Origin: an uncultured Albidovulum sp. | GTDB lineage: Bacteria > Pseudomonadota > Alphaproteobacteria > Rhodobacterales > Rhodobacteraceae | Assembly (NCBI GenBank): GCA_913064775.1 | Contig: CAJYAD010000003.1 | Coordinates: forward strand, 1 to 64,000 | DNA: 64,000 bases | Reading direction: 5' to 3' | Part shown: one piece after another, positions 49,882-58,465 of the stretch | How positions within the stretch are numbered: the first letter of the stretch is position 1 | How the letters are laid out: every line of letters starts with the position of its first letter | Program-made: the position numbers and the translations under genes | The notes under the pieces: generated by a model | What the model was told of the DNA's origin: nothing | The model's database searches: none | The model's input: only the letters and a program-made list of their open reading frames with translations

Positions 49882-50525
49882 TGCGGCATCTCCTCGGACG
49901 AGCCGCCGCGCAGGGCGAACTCGATCAGTGTCATGATGGTTTCGCGCCGGTTTTCAAGGCTGGGCGCCTCCAGCAGGGCTTGTTTGTCCTCGGGCTCGAA
50001 CGGGCAGAGCATCGAGAGCGAGTTGATCAGCAACTCTTCCTCGGCGTCGCACAGGCTGTCCCAGTCGGTCGACAGCCCGATCTTGCGAAAATAGCGCCGG
50101 AGCGAGACCAGAAAGGTCTTTCTGTCGAACCCCGGATCGGTCTCGACCCCGCCCTCGTCGCGGCGAAAGCAGGCCCAGTCCACCTCGGCGCGCAGATAGG
50201 GGGTGAAGCCCTCGATCTCGCGCTTCAGCTTGTAGCGCGAGATCCCCGAGAGGGTGATCATGTAGCGCCCGTCCTCGGTTTCCGAGAAAGCCGTGACCCG
50301 GCCGGCGCAGCCGATCTTGTGGAATTGAGAGCCGGTGCACCCCGCCGGCATGTCGCGCGGCTGGATCATGCCGATCAACCGGTGGTCGGTCTTCAGCACA
50401 TCTTCGAACATCGCCAGATAGCGCGGCTCGAAGATATGCAGTGGCAGCCGCGCGCGCGGCAGCAGAAGCGCCCCCGGAAGGGGGAAGATAGGCAAAGCCT
50501 GAGGCAGATCGGAATGGGTGCGCAT
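49878..50525 (-). CDS. LON N-terminal (substrate-binding) domain protein
   Basis: 215 aa from the ATG at 50525; a TTG at 50531 is also in frame. It contains only the LON substrate-binding domain ([20 protein letters not shown], then [14 protein letters not shown] and GMIQPR) without ATPase or protease. Such proteins are common in alphaproteobacteria and probably act as an adaptor. It is located downstream of the thioredoxin-TPR gene and coupled to the Trm112 gene. Confidence 0.9.
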   Translation of the reverse strand: MRTHSDLPQALPIFPLPGALLLPRARLPLHIFEPRYLAMFEDVLKTDHRLIGMIQPRDMPAGCTGSQFHKIGCAGRVTAFSETEDGRYMITLSGISRYKLKREIEGFTPYLRAEVDWACFRRDEGGVETDPGFDRKTFLVSLRRYFRKIGLSTDWDSLCDAEEELLINSLSMLCPFEPEDKQALLEAPSLENRRETIMTLIEFALRGGSSEEMPQ

Positions 50526-50551
50526 GGCCAAGAGCTAGCGCGCGGAACCGG

Positions 50552-51460
50552 TCAGGCAAATATCATCGAGGACAGCTTGCGCCGGCCCGTTAAGACCACC
50601 GGATCCTTGGCGTCGAGCGCGTCGAAGATGGTGAACATCTGGGTTTTTGCCGCGCCGTCGTTCCATTCGCGATCACGGCGGAAAATCTCCAGCAATTCGT
50701 CGACGGCGGCCTCGGTCTCGCCCGCGCCGTAAAGCGCCTGGGCCAGGTCGAAACGGGCCTGAAGGTCGGCGGGATCGGCCTCGACGCGGGCCCGCAGCGC
50801 ATCGGCGGGGCCGGCCTTTTCAGCCTGCCGCAACAGCGCGATCTGGGCGCGCACGGCCTCGATTTCCTTGGCCTCGGCAATCTCGGGGGGGGTGTTGGCC
50901 AGCAGGGCCTCGGCCTGGTCGATATTGCCCATCGCCAGATGGGCACGCGCCAGCCCGCCATAGGCGGCGGCACTGGCCGGATCCTCGCCCAGGATCGCGG
51001 CGAAGACCTCGGCCGCGCTGGTGGCGTCGCCCTGGGCCAGCATGGCCTCGGCCTCTTCCAGCGCCGCGCCCAGCCCTCCATCGTCAGCGCCCGAAACGAG
51101 CCGCTCGATGAAGGCCTTGATCTCGGCCGGTGAAACCGCGCCCTGAAAGCCGTCGACCGGCTTGCCGCCCGAGAAGGCATAGACCGTGGGGATCGACTGC
51201 ACCCGCGCCTGAGCGGCGATCTGGGGGTTTTCGTCGACATTGATCTTGACCATGCGGACCTTGCCGCCCGCCGCATTCACCGCCTGCTCCAGCGCCGGAC
51301 CCAGCGTCTTGCACGGGCCGCACCACGGCGCCCAGAAATCGACGACGACGGGAACCTCGTTCGAAGCCTCGATGACATCCTGAGCGAAGGTCATCTCGTT
51401 GCCGTCTTTCACATAGCTCTGCGGCCCCTGATTGGCCGCGCCGGTGCCCAATTCGATCAT
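50552..51460 (-). CDS. cnoX: Thioredoxin-TPR co-chaperone (CnoX/YbbN family)
   Basis: 302 aa from the ATG at 51460. An N-terminal thioredoxin domain with WAPWCGPCKTLGPAL (Cys at about 47 and 50) is followed by a TPR region (AAAYGGLARAHLAMGNIDQA, DLQARFDLAQALYGAG) and a YbbN-type C-terminus ending in FDALDAKDPVVLTGRRKLSSM. It protects proteins from oxidative aggregation and passes clients to chaperones. The CGPC active site is intact, unlike the SQHC of E. coli YbbN, so it may have oxidoreductase activity. Confidence 0.9.
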   Translation of the reverse strand: MIELGTGAANQGPQSYVKDGNEMTFAQDVIEASNEVPVVVDFWAPWCGPCKTLGPALEQAVNAAGGKVRMVKINVDENPQIAAQARVQSIPTVYAFSGGKPVDGFQGAVSPAEIKAFIERLVSGADDGGLGAALEEAEAMLAQGDATSAAEVFAAILGEDPASAAAYGGLARAHLAMGNIDQAEALLANTPPEIAEAKEIEAVRAQIALLRQAEKAGPADALRARVEADPADLQARFDLAQALYGAGETEAAVDELLEIFRRDREWNDGAAKTQMFTIFDALDAKDPVVLTGRRKLSSMIFA

Positions 51461-51576
51461 GTCGTCCCCCTTTCGGTTCGGTTGCGCCCTATATGTGCCC
51501 GCAGGGGCCAAAGGCCAAGGGGCAATTGCCCCGCCGCGAAGGGTATCGGGGGCGGGACGTTGCGGATCCGGCCCGC

Positions 51577-52365
51577 CTAAAGGTCGAAGCTGGCGAAGAC
51601 CGGGGCGTGGTCCGAGGGCTGCTCCCAGCCGCGCACCGCGCGCAGGATGCGGCTGGAATGCGCGGCCTCGGCGATGTCGCGCGTGGCCCAGACGTGATCC
51701 AGCCGCCGCCCCTTGTCGGCCGCGTCCCAATCGGGCGAGCGGTAGGACCACCAGGAATAGAGATTGCCCTCGGGGATGTCCTTGCGGGTGACATCGACCC
51801 AGGCGCCGGCATCCTGGGTCTCGGCCATCTGCGCGACCTCGACGGGCGTGTGGCTGACCACTTTCAGCAATTGCTTGTGGTTCCACACGTCGTCCTCGCG
51901 CGGGGCGATGTTGAGATCGCCCACCAGGATCGACCGCTCGGGCCGCTCGGCGTGGAAATGGTCGCGCATCCCGGTCAGATAGTCGAGCTTCTGGCCGAAC
52001 TTCTCGTTCTTCTCGCGGTCGGGGATGTCACCGCCGGCGGGGACATAGAAATTGTGGATCGTCACCCCGTTCTCCAGCCGCGCCGCGACATGGCGGGCAT
52101 GGCCGAGATCGGCGAAGTCGTGGTCTCCGCAATCCTCAAGCGGCAGCCGCGACAGGATCGCCACGCCGTTATAGCCCTTCTGCCCGCGCGCCACGCAATG
52201 GGTGTAGCCCTGCGCCCTGAAGACATCGAGGGGCATCTTGTCGACTGGGCTTTTGCATTCCTGCAGGCACAGCACGTCGGGCGCCTCTTCGCGCAAAAGC
52301 CGCGCGACAAGCGCGGCGCGCAGACGAATGGAGTTGATGTTCCAGGTGGCAAGCGTGAAGGGCAT
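51577..52365 (-). CDS. xthA: Exodeoxyribonuclease III
   Basis: A 262-aa AP endonuclease/3' exonuclease of base-excision repair. Motifs are LATWNINSIRLRAAL (residues ~6-20), LCLQECKS, GDLNIAPREDDVWNHK, RLDHVWATRDI and SDHAPVFASF at the C-terminus. The metal-binding Glu and the catalytic Asp/His are present. It is monocistronic, divergent from the secreted hypothetical gene. Confidence 0.94.
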   Translation of the reverse strand: MPFTLATWNINSIRLRAALVARLLREEAPDVLCLQECKSPVDKMPLDVFRAQGYTHCVARGQKGYNGVAILSRLPLEDCGDHDFADLGHARHVAARLENGVTIHNFYVPAGGDIPDREKNEKFGQKLDYLTGMRDHFHAERPERSILVGDLNIAPREDDVWNHKQLLKVVSHTPVEVAQMAETQDAGAWVDVTRKDIPEGNLYSWWSYRSPDWDAADKGRRLDHVWATRDIAEAAHSSRILRAVRGWEQPSDHAPVFASFDL

Positions 52366-52532
52366 GGGGCGCGGTCCTTGTGGGCGTTCGGGCGCGCAGG
52401 ATAGGGGCAGGTCCGGGCGGCCTCAACCCGGATTGCGGGGTATGGCCGGGCCCCGCCATGAACCCGACCCTGAACCCCGCCTTGAACCCGGGCGCCCGGC
52501 AGGCGAGTATCGCGCCAACGAACGGAGGTTCC

Positions 52533-53342
52533 ATGCGTCGTCCTGCCCTGCCCATCCTTTCCGCCCTTGCCCTGGCGGCCTGTGCCGCGCTCGCGGGTCT
52601 GGCGGCGGTGCCCGCCCGGGCCGGCACCCTGGGGCGGATGACGATGGACATCGGCGGGCACCATTTCGCCTATCGCATCACCGACGCCGCCGATGCCGGA
52701 TCGGGATGGGAGGTCCGCCCCGAGGGCCAGCAGCTGTCGATCCTGTGGCAGGGGCCGCGGGCGACCGACCTTCTGCTGATGGAACTGGTGGTGAAGGATG
52801 GCCAGGCCGTCAGCGCGCGCATCGCCCTGCCCGAGGCCCGCGATGGCACGTTGGAGGCGAAGATGCCGCGCAGCCTGACTGTGCATCTTGCCCGCGTCCG
52901 CACCGATGGCAGCTGGCTGAAGATCCGCGGGCGGCTGTCGGGCACGCTCTATCCGACGCGCCGCAACGGCACGCTGCTGCCCGAGGACGGGACGCGGATC
53001 TCGGCCCGGTTCGACAGCTGGGTTCCCGGCATCACCCCGGCGCCGCCCAAAGCCGTGGGCAAGAAGGCGAAGCGGAAGACGGCGGGAACGGCGGCGGCGG
53101 GAAAGGCTCCGACCGCCGCGCGACAGGGCCCGCCCGCGTCGGGCCGGGCGGCACATCCGCCGCGCCTGCGCCCCGCCGCCACCGCGCCAAAGCCACGCCC
53201 CCGTCTTAGCGCCGCCACCGCCCGGGCCGCCACGGCCGCGCCCGCCGCCCCCGTGGGGGTGAAAAGCGAAAGGCCCCGGTCTCCCGGGGCCTCCCAAACC
53301 GTAGTTGGCGCAGGATCTACTGCTTCAGCGCCGCATCGGTGA
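52533..53342 (+). CDS. Exported hypothetical protein with basic Ala/Pro-rich tail
   Basis: 269 aa from the ATG at 52533 (GGAGG five bases upstream). It has a signal peptide (LSALALAACAALAGLAAVPARAG is the region; cleavage near residue 30). The central domain (about 35-165) has alternating beta-type segments (MDIGGHHFAYRITDA, WQGPRATDLLLMELVVKDG, LRSGTLYPTRRNG-like). From ~170 the protein is a Lys/Arg/Ala/Pro-rich tail, likely disordered. I do not recognise the family. The 3' end runs across the terminator of the convergent transporter operon and overlaps its last gene by 26 bases, so the true end of the protein could be functionally earlier. Confidence 0.6.
   Translation: MRRPALPILSALALAACAALAGLAAVPARAGTLGRMTMDIGGHHFAYRITDAADAGSGWEVRPEGQQLSILWQGPRATDLLLMELVVKDGQAVSARIALPEARDGTLEAKMPRSLTVHLARVRTDGSWLKIRGRLSGTLYPTRRNGTLLPEDGTRISARFDSWVPGITPAPPKAVGKKAKRKTAGTAAAGKAPTAARQGPPASGRAAHPPRLRPAATAPKPRPRLSAATARAATAAPAAPVGVKSERPRSPGASQTVVGAGSTASAPHR
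53259..53292 (-). terminator. Rho-independent terminator of the pyrimidine/ABC operon
   Basis: On the minus strand a 9-bp perfect stem (AGGCCCCGG with its complement, four-base loop) is followed by a T-rich TTCGCTTTT. It lies ~25 bases after the substrate-binding protein stop and within the 3' end of the convergent coding frame. Confidence 0.8.
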
Positions 53343-54303
53343 TCTCATGCGTCCAGGCGCCCTCGGGCTGCTTGGTGATCGCCGGGTTCGACGGCGACAC
53401 CGCCGACAGAAGCGTATGCACCGTCTCCTTGTACTGCTCGACATCCAGCGCGCCGTTGCCGATCAGCTTCGCCACCTGATGCATCATGTATTCCTGATGC
53501 TTGAGGGTCTGCGCCCCCGAGGTGTCGTTGTCGAGCACGATCTTCGCCGCTTCATCGGGATGGGCAACGGCCCATTTCCAGCCCTCCATCGAGGCGCGGA
53601 CGAACTTGACCATATCGGCCTTGAACTTCGGATCCTTCAGCTTGGGCCCAAGCACATATAGCCCGTCCTCCAGCATCCCCACGCCTTCCTTGAGGTAGTT
53701 GAAGGTCACCAGCTGATCGGGCTTGATGCCCGCGTCCAGCACCTGACCGTATTCGTTATAGGTCATGACCGAGATGCAATCGGCCTGATGCTGCAGCAGC
53801 GGATCGACGTTGAAGCCCTGCTTCAGCACCGTGACCCCGTCCTTGCCGCCATTGGTCGGGATCTTCAGCTTCGCCATCCAGGCGTAGAACGGATATTCGT
53901 TGCCGTAGAACCAGACACCCAGCGTATGGCCCGGGAAGTCCTTGGGCGAGGTGATCCCGGTGGATTTCAGGCAGGTCAGCTCTAGCCCGCCTTCCTTGAA
54001 GGGCTGGGCGATGTTGACCAGCGGCAGGCCCTTTTCGCGCGCCGCCAGCGCCGCGGCCATCCAGTCGACGATCACATCGGCACCGCCGCCGGCGATCACC
54101 TGCTCGGGGGCGATGTCCGGGCCGCCCGGCTTGATGGTGACGTCAAGGCCCTCTTTCTTGTAGAAGCCCTTGTCCTTGGCGACGTAATAGCCCGCGAACT
54201 GGGCCTGGGTGACCCATTTGAGCTGCAGATTGATGTGGTCGGCCGCATGCGCGCCCCCCGCCATCAGCACGCCGGCGATTGCCCCGGCAAAAAGTTTCTT
54301 CAT
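53317..54303 (-). CDS. ABC transporter substrate-binding protein (NMT1/ThiY-like)
   Basis: A 328-aa periplasmic binding protein with signal peptide (AGAIAGVLMAGGAHA). The NMT1-type domain starts INLQLKWVTQAQFAGYYVAK, a hallmark of ThiY, RibY and pyrimidine-precursor binders, and continues DVTIKPGGPDIAPEQVIAGG. It is the last gene of the dihydropyrimidinase operon. It probably captures a pyrimidine or hydantoin-type ligand rather than a thiamine precursor, by context only. Confidence 0.88.
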   Translation of the reverse strand: MKKLFAGAIAGVLMAGGAHAADHINLQLKWVTQAQFAGYYVAKDKGFYKKEGLDVTIKPGGPDIAPEQVIAGGGADVIVDWMAAALAAREKGLPLVNIAQPFKEGGLELTCLKSTGITSPKDFPGHTLGVWFYGNEYPFYAWMAKLKIPTNGGKDGVTVLKQGFNVDPLLQHQADCISVMTYNEYGQVLDAGIKPDQLVTFNYLKEGVGMLEDGLYVLGPKLKDPKFKADMVKFVRASMEGWKWAVAHPDEAAKIVLDNDTSGAQTLKHQEYMMHQVAKLIGNGALDVEQYKETVHTLLSAVSPSNPAITKQPEGAWTHEITDAALKQ

Positions 54304-54361
54304 CAGTACCTCCGTGTTGGCGGGCCGGGTTGTCCCGGTCCCGTGATTGATTTGCGCGGGC

Positions 54362-55213
54362 TCAGCCCCGCGTGCGTTGCGACGGATGCCAGAAGGTCAC
54401 CGCCTTCTCGATCACCGCCACAATTCCGTAGAAGGCGCTGCCCGCCAGCGCCGCCACCGTGATCTCCGCCCAGACCATCGGCATGTTCAGCCGTCCGACC
54501 TCGGCCGAGATGCGAAAGCCCATGCCGACGATGGGCGAGCCGAAGAATTCCGCCACAATAGCGCCGATCAGCGCCAGCGTCGTCGCGATCTTGAGGCCGT
54601 TGAAGATGAAAGGCATCGCGGCGGGAAGCCGCAGCTTCCACAGCGTCTGCCAATAGCTGGCCGAATAGGTGGCCATCAGGTCGCGCTGCATGCGTTCGCT
54701 GGCGGCCAGGCCCTCGACCGCGTTGACCAGCACGGGGAAGAACACCATCACCACCACCACCGCCGCTTTCGACTGCCAGCCGAAGCCGAACCACATCACC
54801 AGGATCGGCGCGGTGCCGACGATCGGCAGGGCGGCGGCGAAATTGCCGACCGGCATCAGCCCACGCTGCAAGAAGGGCGAGCGGTCGATCAGGATCGCCA
54901 CGATCACGGCGGCCGCGCAGCCGATCGCATAGCCCGACAGCGCCCCCTTCACGAAGGTCTGGACGAAATCCACCCACAGGGTCGGCAGGCTTTCCGAGAT
55001 CTGCACCGCGATCTCGGTGGGGGTGGGCAGGATCACCAGCGGCACGTTGAGGCCGCGCACGACGGCCTCCCACATCACCAGGATGGTGATTCCGAACAGC
55101 GCCGGCACGATCAGCCGCACCGCCCGCGTCCCGGCCACCGGCCCGTTCGCCAGCCGCACGTTCAGCACCCAGGCGCCGCCCCAGAACAGAAAGGCGAGCA
55201 CGATCCAGATCAT
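54362..55213 (-). CDS. ABC transporter permease
   Basis: A 283-aa membrane protein with about six to seven helices and the ABC coupling EAA-type loop (EGLAASERMQRDLMATYSAS, about 165-184), followed by WKLRLPAAMPFIF. It pairs with the next permease. It overlaps that gene by four bases (ATGA). A small hairpin lies between this gene and the binding-protein gene and may set different mRNA levels. Confidence 0.9.
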   Translation of the reverse strand: MIWIVLAFLFWGGAWVLNVRLANGPVAGTRAVRLIVPALFGITILVMWEAVVRGLNVPLVILPTPTEIAVQISESLPTLWVDFVQTFVKGALSGYAIGCAAAVIVAILIDRSPFLQRGLMPVGNFAAALPIVGTAPILVMWFGFGWQSKAAVVVVMVFFPVLVNAVEGLAASERMQRDLMATYSASYWQTLWKLRLPAAMPFIFNGLKIATTLALIGAIVAEFFGSPIVGMGFRISAEVGRLNMPMVWAEITVAALAGSAFYGIVAVIEKAVTFWHPSQRTRG

Positions 55214-56073
55214 TGCCGCATCCCCATCCGCTTCAGCGTCACCGCCTGCACCGCTCCGATCACGCCCACCAGGATCGCGGCGACGATCGCCGCCATGAAC
55301 AGCGCCGACCAGATCATCACCGTTTGCCCGTAATAGCTGCCCGACAAGAGCCGCGCCCCGAGGCCCGCCACCGCGCCGGTGGGCAATTCGCCCACGATGG
55401 CGCCGACCAGCGCGGCGGCGGCGGCTATCTTCAGCGAGGTGAAAAAATAGGGCATCGAGGCGGGAAAGCGCAACTTCCAGAAGGTCTGCGCCCGGCTGGC
55501 CGAATAGGTGCCCAGCAGGTCAAGCTGCATCGCATCGGGGCTGCGAAAGCCCTTCACCATGCCCACGACGACCGGAAAGAAGCTCAGATAAGCGCTGATC
55601 ACCGCCTTTGGCAGCAGTCCGGTGATCCCGATCGAGGCCATGACCACGATGATCATCGGCGCGATGGCGAGAATCGGAATCGTCTGACTGGCGATCGCCC
55701 AGGGCATGACGGACATGTCCATCGCCCGGTTGTGCACGATCCCCACGGCCAGAAGCACCCCCAGCCCGGTGCCGATGGCAAAGCCCAGAAGCGTCGCCGA
55801 GAGCGTCACCCAGGCATGATAGACCAGACTGCGCTTCGAGGTGACGGCCTGGCCGAACACCCCCTGCCAAAGCCCCTCGGCCACCTGATGCGGCGCTGGC
55901 AGGACCGGGCGCTTCTGGTCCATCGTGTCCTGCACGATCTGGCTGAAGGTCACCGTCTGGTTGTTGCGCGCGGTCTGGTCCAGCGTCCATTGCGAATTCA
56001 TCCAGACCGATCCGGCATACCAGAGCGCGACAATCGCCGCGAGCACGGCGAGAATGGGACCCACGGATTTCAT
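55210..56073 (-). CDS. ABC transporter permease
   Basis: 287 aa, a second permease of the BPD_transp_1 family, related to the first. It has an extra N-terminal helix, a periplasmic segment and the coupling loop KGFRSPDAMQLDLLGTYSAS followed by FWKLRFPASMPYFF. The two permeases probably form a heterodimer. It starts 39 bases after the ATPase gene stop. Confidence 0.9.
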   Translation of the reverse strand: MKSVGPILAVLAAIVALWYAGSVWMNSQWTLDQTARNNQTVTFSQIVQDTMDQKRPVLPAPHQVAEGLWQGVFGQAVTSKRSLVYHAWVTLSATLLGFAIGTGLGVLLAVGIVHNRAMDMSVMPWAIASQTIPILAIAPMIIVVMASIGITGLLPKAVISAYLSFFPVVVGMVKGFRSPDAMQLDLLGTYSASRAQTFWKLRFPASMPYFFTSLKIAAAAALVGAIVGELPTGAVAGLGARLLSGSYYGQTVMIWSALFMAAIVAAILVGVIGAVQAVTLKRMGMRQ

Positions 56074-56112
56074 GCCCTGGCCCCCGCCCTGCGATGGGTC
56101 CTGATCCCGGCG

Positions 56113-56910
56113 CTACACCTCATAGCTGTGCCCCGCCCTCAGCCCCTCGCGCACGCGGTGGGCGACCTCGATGAATTCGCGGCTGTCGCGGATGTCCAGC
56201 GGCCGCTCGCGCGGCAGGGGGCTGTCGATCACGTCGGTGATCCGGCCCGGACGCGGGCTCATCACCACGATCTTGGTCGACAGATAGACCGCCTCGGGGA
56301 TCGAATGAGTGACGAAGCCGATGGTCTTGCCAGTCCGTGCCCAAAGCTTCAGAAGCTCTTCGTTCAGGCGGTCGCGCACGATCTCGTCCAGCGCGCCGAA
56401 GGGTTCGTCCATCAGCAGGATATCGGCGTCGAAGGCCAGTGCCCGCGCGATCGAGGCGCGCTGCTGCATGCCCCCAGAAAGCTGCCAGGGGAATTTCTTT
56501 CCAAACCCCTCCAGATCCACCAGTTGCAGCACCTGCTCGACCCGCCGGGCCTGCTCGGCCCGGGGAAAGCCCATGATTTCCAGCGGCAGCCTGACGTTGC
56601 CAGCGATCGTGCGCCAGGGATACAGCCCCGACGCCTGGAAGACATAGCCGTAGGCCCGGGCGCGGCGCGCGGCGTCGGGCGTCATGCCATTGACGCTCAG
56701 CGTCCCGCCGGTGGGCGTCTCGAGCGCCGCAATCGCGCGCAGGAAGGTGGTCTTGCCACAGCCCGAAGGGCCGATGAACGAGACGAACTCACCCTTCTCG
56801 ACCGTCAGGTCGACCTGCCTGAGCGCCTGCACCGGCCCATCGGCGGTCTGGAAGGTCAGATCGAGGCCCTTCGCTTCGATGACCGTCTCAGTTTGCGAGA
56901 GGTCCTTCAT
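56113..56910 (-). CDS. ABC transporter ATP-binding protein
   Basis: A 265-aa ATPase of the nitrate/taurine/ThiZ type. Walker A is GPSGCGKTT (47-55), the signature LSGGMQQRASIARAL (~143), Walker B DILLMDEPFGALDE (~165) and an H-loop VTHSIPEAV. The start codon directly abuts the dihydropyrimidinase stop, showing that transport and hydrolysis are one transcription unit. Confidence 0.93.
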   Translation of the reverse strand: MKDLSQTETVIEAKGLDLTFQTADGPVQALRQVDLTVEKGEFVSFIGPSGCGKTTFLRAIAALETPTGGTLSVNGMTPDAARRARAYGYVFQASGLYPWRTIAGNVRLPLEIMGFPRAEQARRVEQVLQLVDLEGFGKKFPWQLSGGMQQRASIARALAFDADILLMDEPFGALDEIVRDRLNEELLKLWARTGKTIGFVTHSIPEAVYLSTKIVVMSPRPGRITDVIDSPLPRERPLDIRDSREFIEVAHRVREGLRAGHSYEV

Positions 56911-58365
56911 CTAGACCCCGCTCGCCGGGATGCCCGAACGCTGCACGGGGCGCGGCGCGGTCAGCTCCTTCCAGCTCGACAGCGCCTGGTTGACGGCGCC
57001 ATTGGCCGGGCGCTTGACGAATTCGCCGTGGCCTTCCTTGGGCCGGATCTCTCCGTCATGCACCGCGACGCGGCCCCGCGTCAGGGTGAAGCGCGGCAGG
57101 CCCTTCACCTGCTTGCCCTCGAACACGTTGTAGTCGATCGCCGATTGCTGGCTGGCCGCGGTGATCGTCTTCTCCTTCTCGGGATCCCAGACGATCAGGT
57201 CGGCATCGGCGCCCACCAGCACCGCGCCCTTGCGGGGATAGATATTCAGGATCTTGGCGATATTGGTCGAGGTCACCGCCACGAATTCGTTCGGCGTGAT
57301 CCGCCCGGTGCTGACCCCATAGGTCCAGAGCATCGGCAGCCGGTCCTCCAGCCCCCCGGTCCCGTTCGGGATCTTGGTGAAATCGCCCACGCCATAGCGC
57401 TTCTGATCGGTGGTGAAGGCGCAATGGTCGGTCGCCACGACCGACAGCGACCCGGAGGCAAGACCGGCCCAGAGGCTGTCCTGATGCTGCTTGTTGCGAA
57501 ACGGCGGGCTCATCACCCGGCGCGCGGCATGGTCCCAATCCTTGTCGAAATATTCGCTCTCATCCAGCGTCAGGTGCTGGATCAGCGGCTCGCCCCAGAC
57601 GCGCTTGCCGGCCTGACGGGCACGGCGGATCGCCTCGTGGCTTTCCTCACAAGAGGTGTGCACCACATAGAGCGGCACCCCCGCCATGTCAGCGATCATG
57701 ATGGCACGGTTCGTCGCCTCGCCCTCCACCTGCGGCGGGCGGGAATAGGCGTGCGCCTCGGGGCCATTGTTGCCCTGCGCCAGCAGCTTGGCCGACAGCT
57801 CCGCCACCACATCGCCGTTCTCGGCATGAACCAGCGGGATTGCGCCCAGTTCCGCGCAGCGGTTGAAACTGGCGTAAAGCTCGTCGTCATTCACCATCAA
57901 GGCGCCCTTATAGGCCAGGAAATGCTTGAAGGTGTTGATGCCGCGCTCCTGCACGACGGTCTTCATCTCGTCAAAGACCTGCTCGCCCCACCAGGTGATC
58001 GCCATGTGAAAGCTGTAATCGCAATGCGCGCGGGTCGACTTGTTGTCCCACATCTGCAGCGCGTCCAGCAGCCCCTGCCCGGGCGAAGGCAGCGCGAAAT
58101 CGACCACCATCGTCGTGCCGCCGGCCAGCGCCGCCCGCGTGCCGCTCTCGAAATCGTCGGCCGAATAGGTGCCCATGAAGGGCATCTCCAGATGGGTATG
58201 CGGGTCGATCCCGCCCGGCATGACATAGCAGCCGGTCGCATCAAGGCTCTCGTCGCCCACCAGCCCCTCGCCGATCTGGACGATCTTGCCTCCCTCGATC
58301 AGCACATCGGCCTTGTAGGTCAGATCCGCGGTGACGATGGTTCCATTCTTGATGACGGTGCTCAT
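56911..58365 (-). CDS. hydA: Dihydropyrimidinase (D-hydantoinase)
   Basis: A 484-aa binuclear zinc amidohydrolase that opens dihydrouracil or dihydrothymine rings (or 5-substituted hydantoins). Ligands are seen as DPHTHLEMPF (His 57 and 59), the carboxylated Lys in FLAYKGAL (~150), HAENGD (~183), HTSCEE (~238) and ATDHCAF (~314). I chose the ATG at 58365 with GGGAG upstream; the frame is open further. It lies between the ureidopropionase-like gene and the ABC genes. Confidence 0.94.
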   Translation of the reverse strand: MSTVIKNGTIVTADLTYKADVLIEGGKIVQIGEGLVGDESLDATGCYVMPGGIDPHTHLEMPFMGTYSADDFESGTRAALAGGTTMVVDFALPSPGQGLLDALQMWDNKSTRAHCDYSFHMAITWWGEQVFDEMKTVVQERGINTFKHFLAYKGALMVNDDELYASFNRCAELGAIPLVHAENGDVVAELSAKLLAQGNNGPEAHAYSRPPQVEGEATNRAIMIADMAGVPLYVVHTSCEESHEAIRRARQAGKRVWGEPLIQHLTLDESEYFDKDWDHAARRVMSPPFRNKQHQDSLWAGLASGSLSVVATDHCAFTTDQKRYGVGDFTKIPNGTGGLEDRLPMLWTYGVSTGRITPNEFVAVTSTNIAKILNIYPRKGAVLVGADADLIVWDPEKEKTITAASQQSAIDYNVFEGKQVKGLPRFTLTRGRVAVHDGEIRPKEGHGEFVKRPANGAVNQALSSWKELTAPRPVQRSGIPASGV

Positions 58366-58402
58366 CTCTGTCTCCCTGTTGTCGCAAGAGACCCTCGGGC
58401 CC

Positions 58403-58457
58403 CTTCTTTCTGGCGCAAATATCCTCGGGGGGGCTGGGGGGCAGACAGCCCCCCGGG
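58403..58457. repeat. Palindromic intergenic repeat, half copy
   Basis: CTTCTTTCTGGCGCAAATAT followed by CCTCGGGGGGG and a hairpin of GGGGGG with CCCCCC matches the second arm and right hairpin of the copy at 24 kb. It lies within the operon between the Zn-hydrolase stop and the dihydropyrimidinase start. Confidence 0.7.
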
Positions 58458-58465
58458 CTTCGCCC

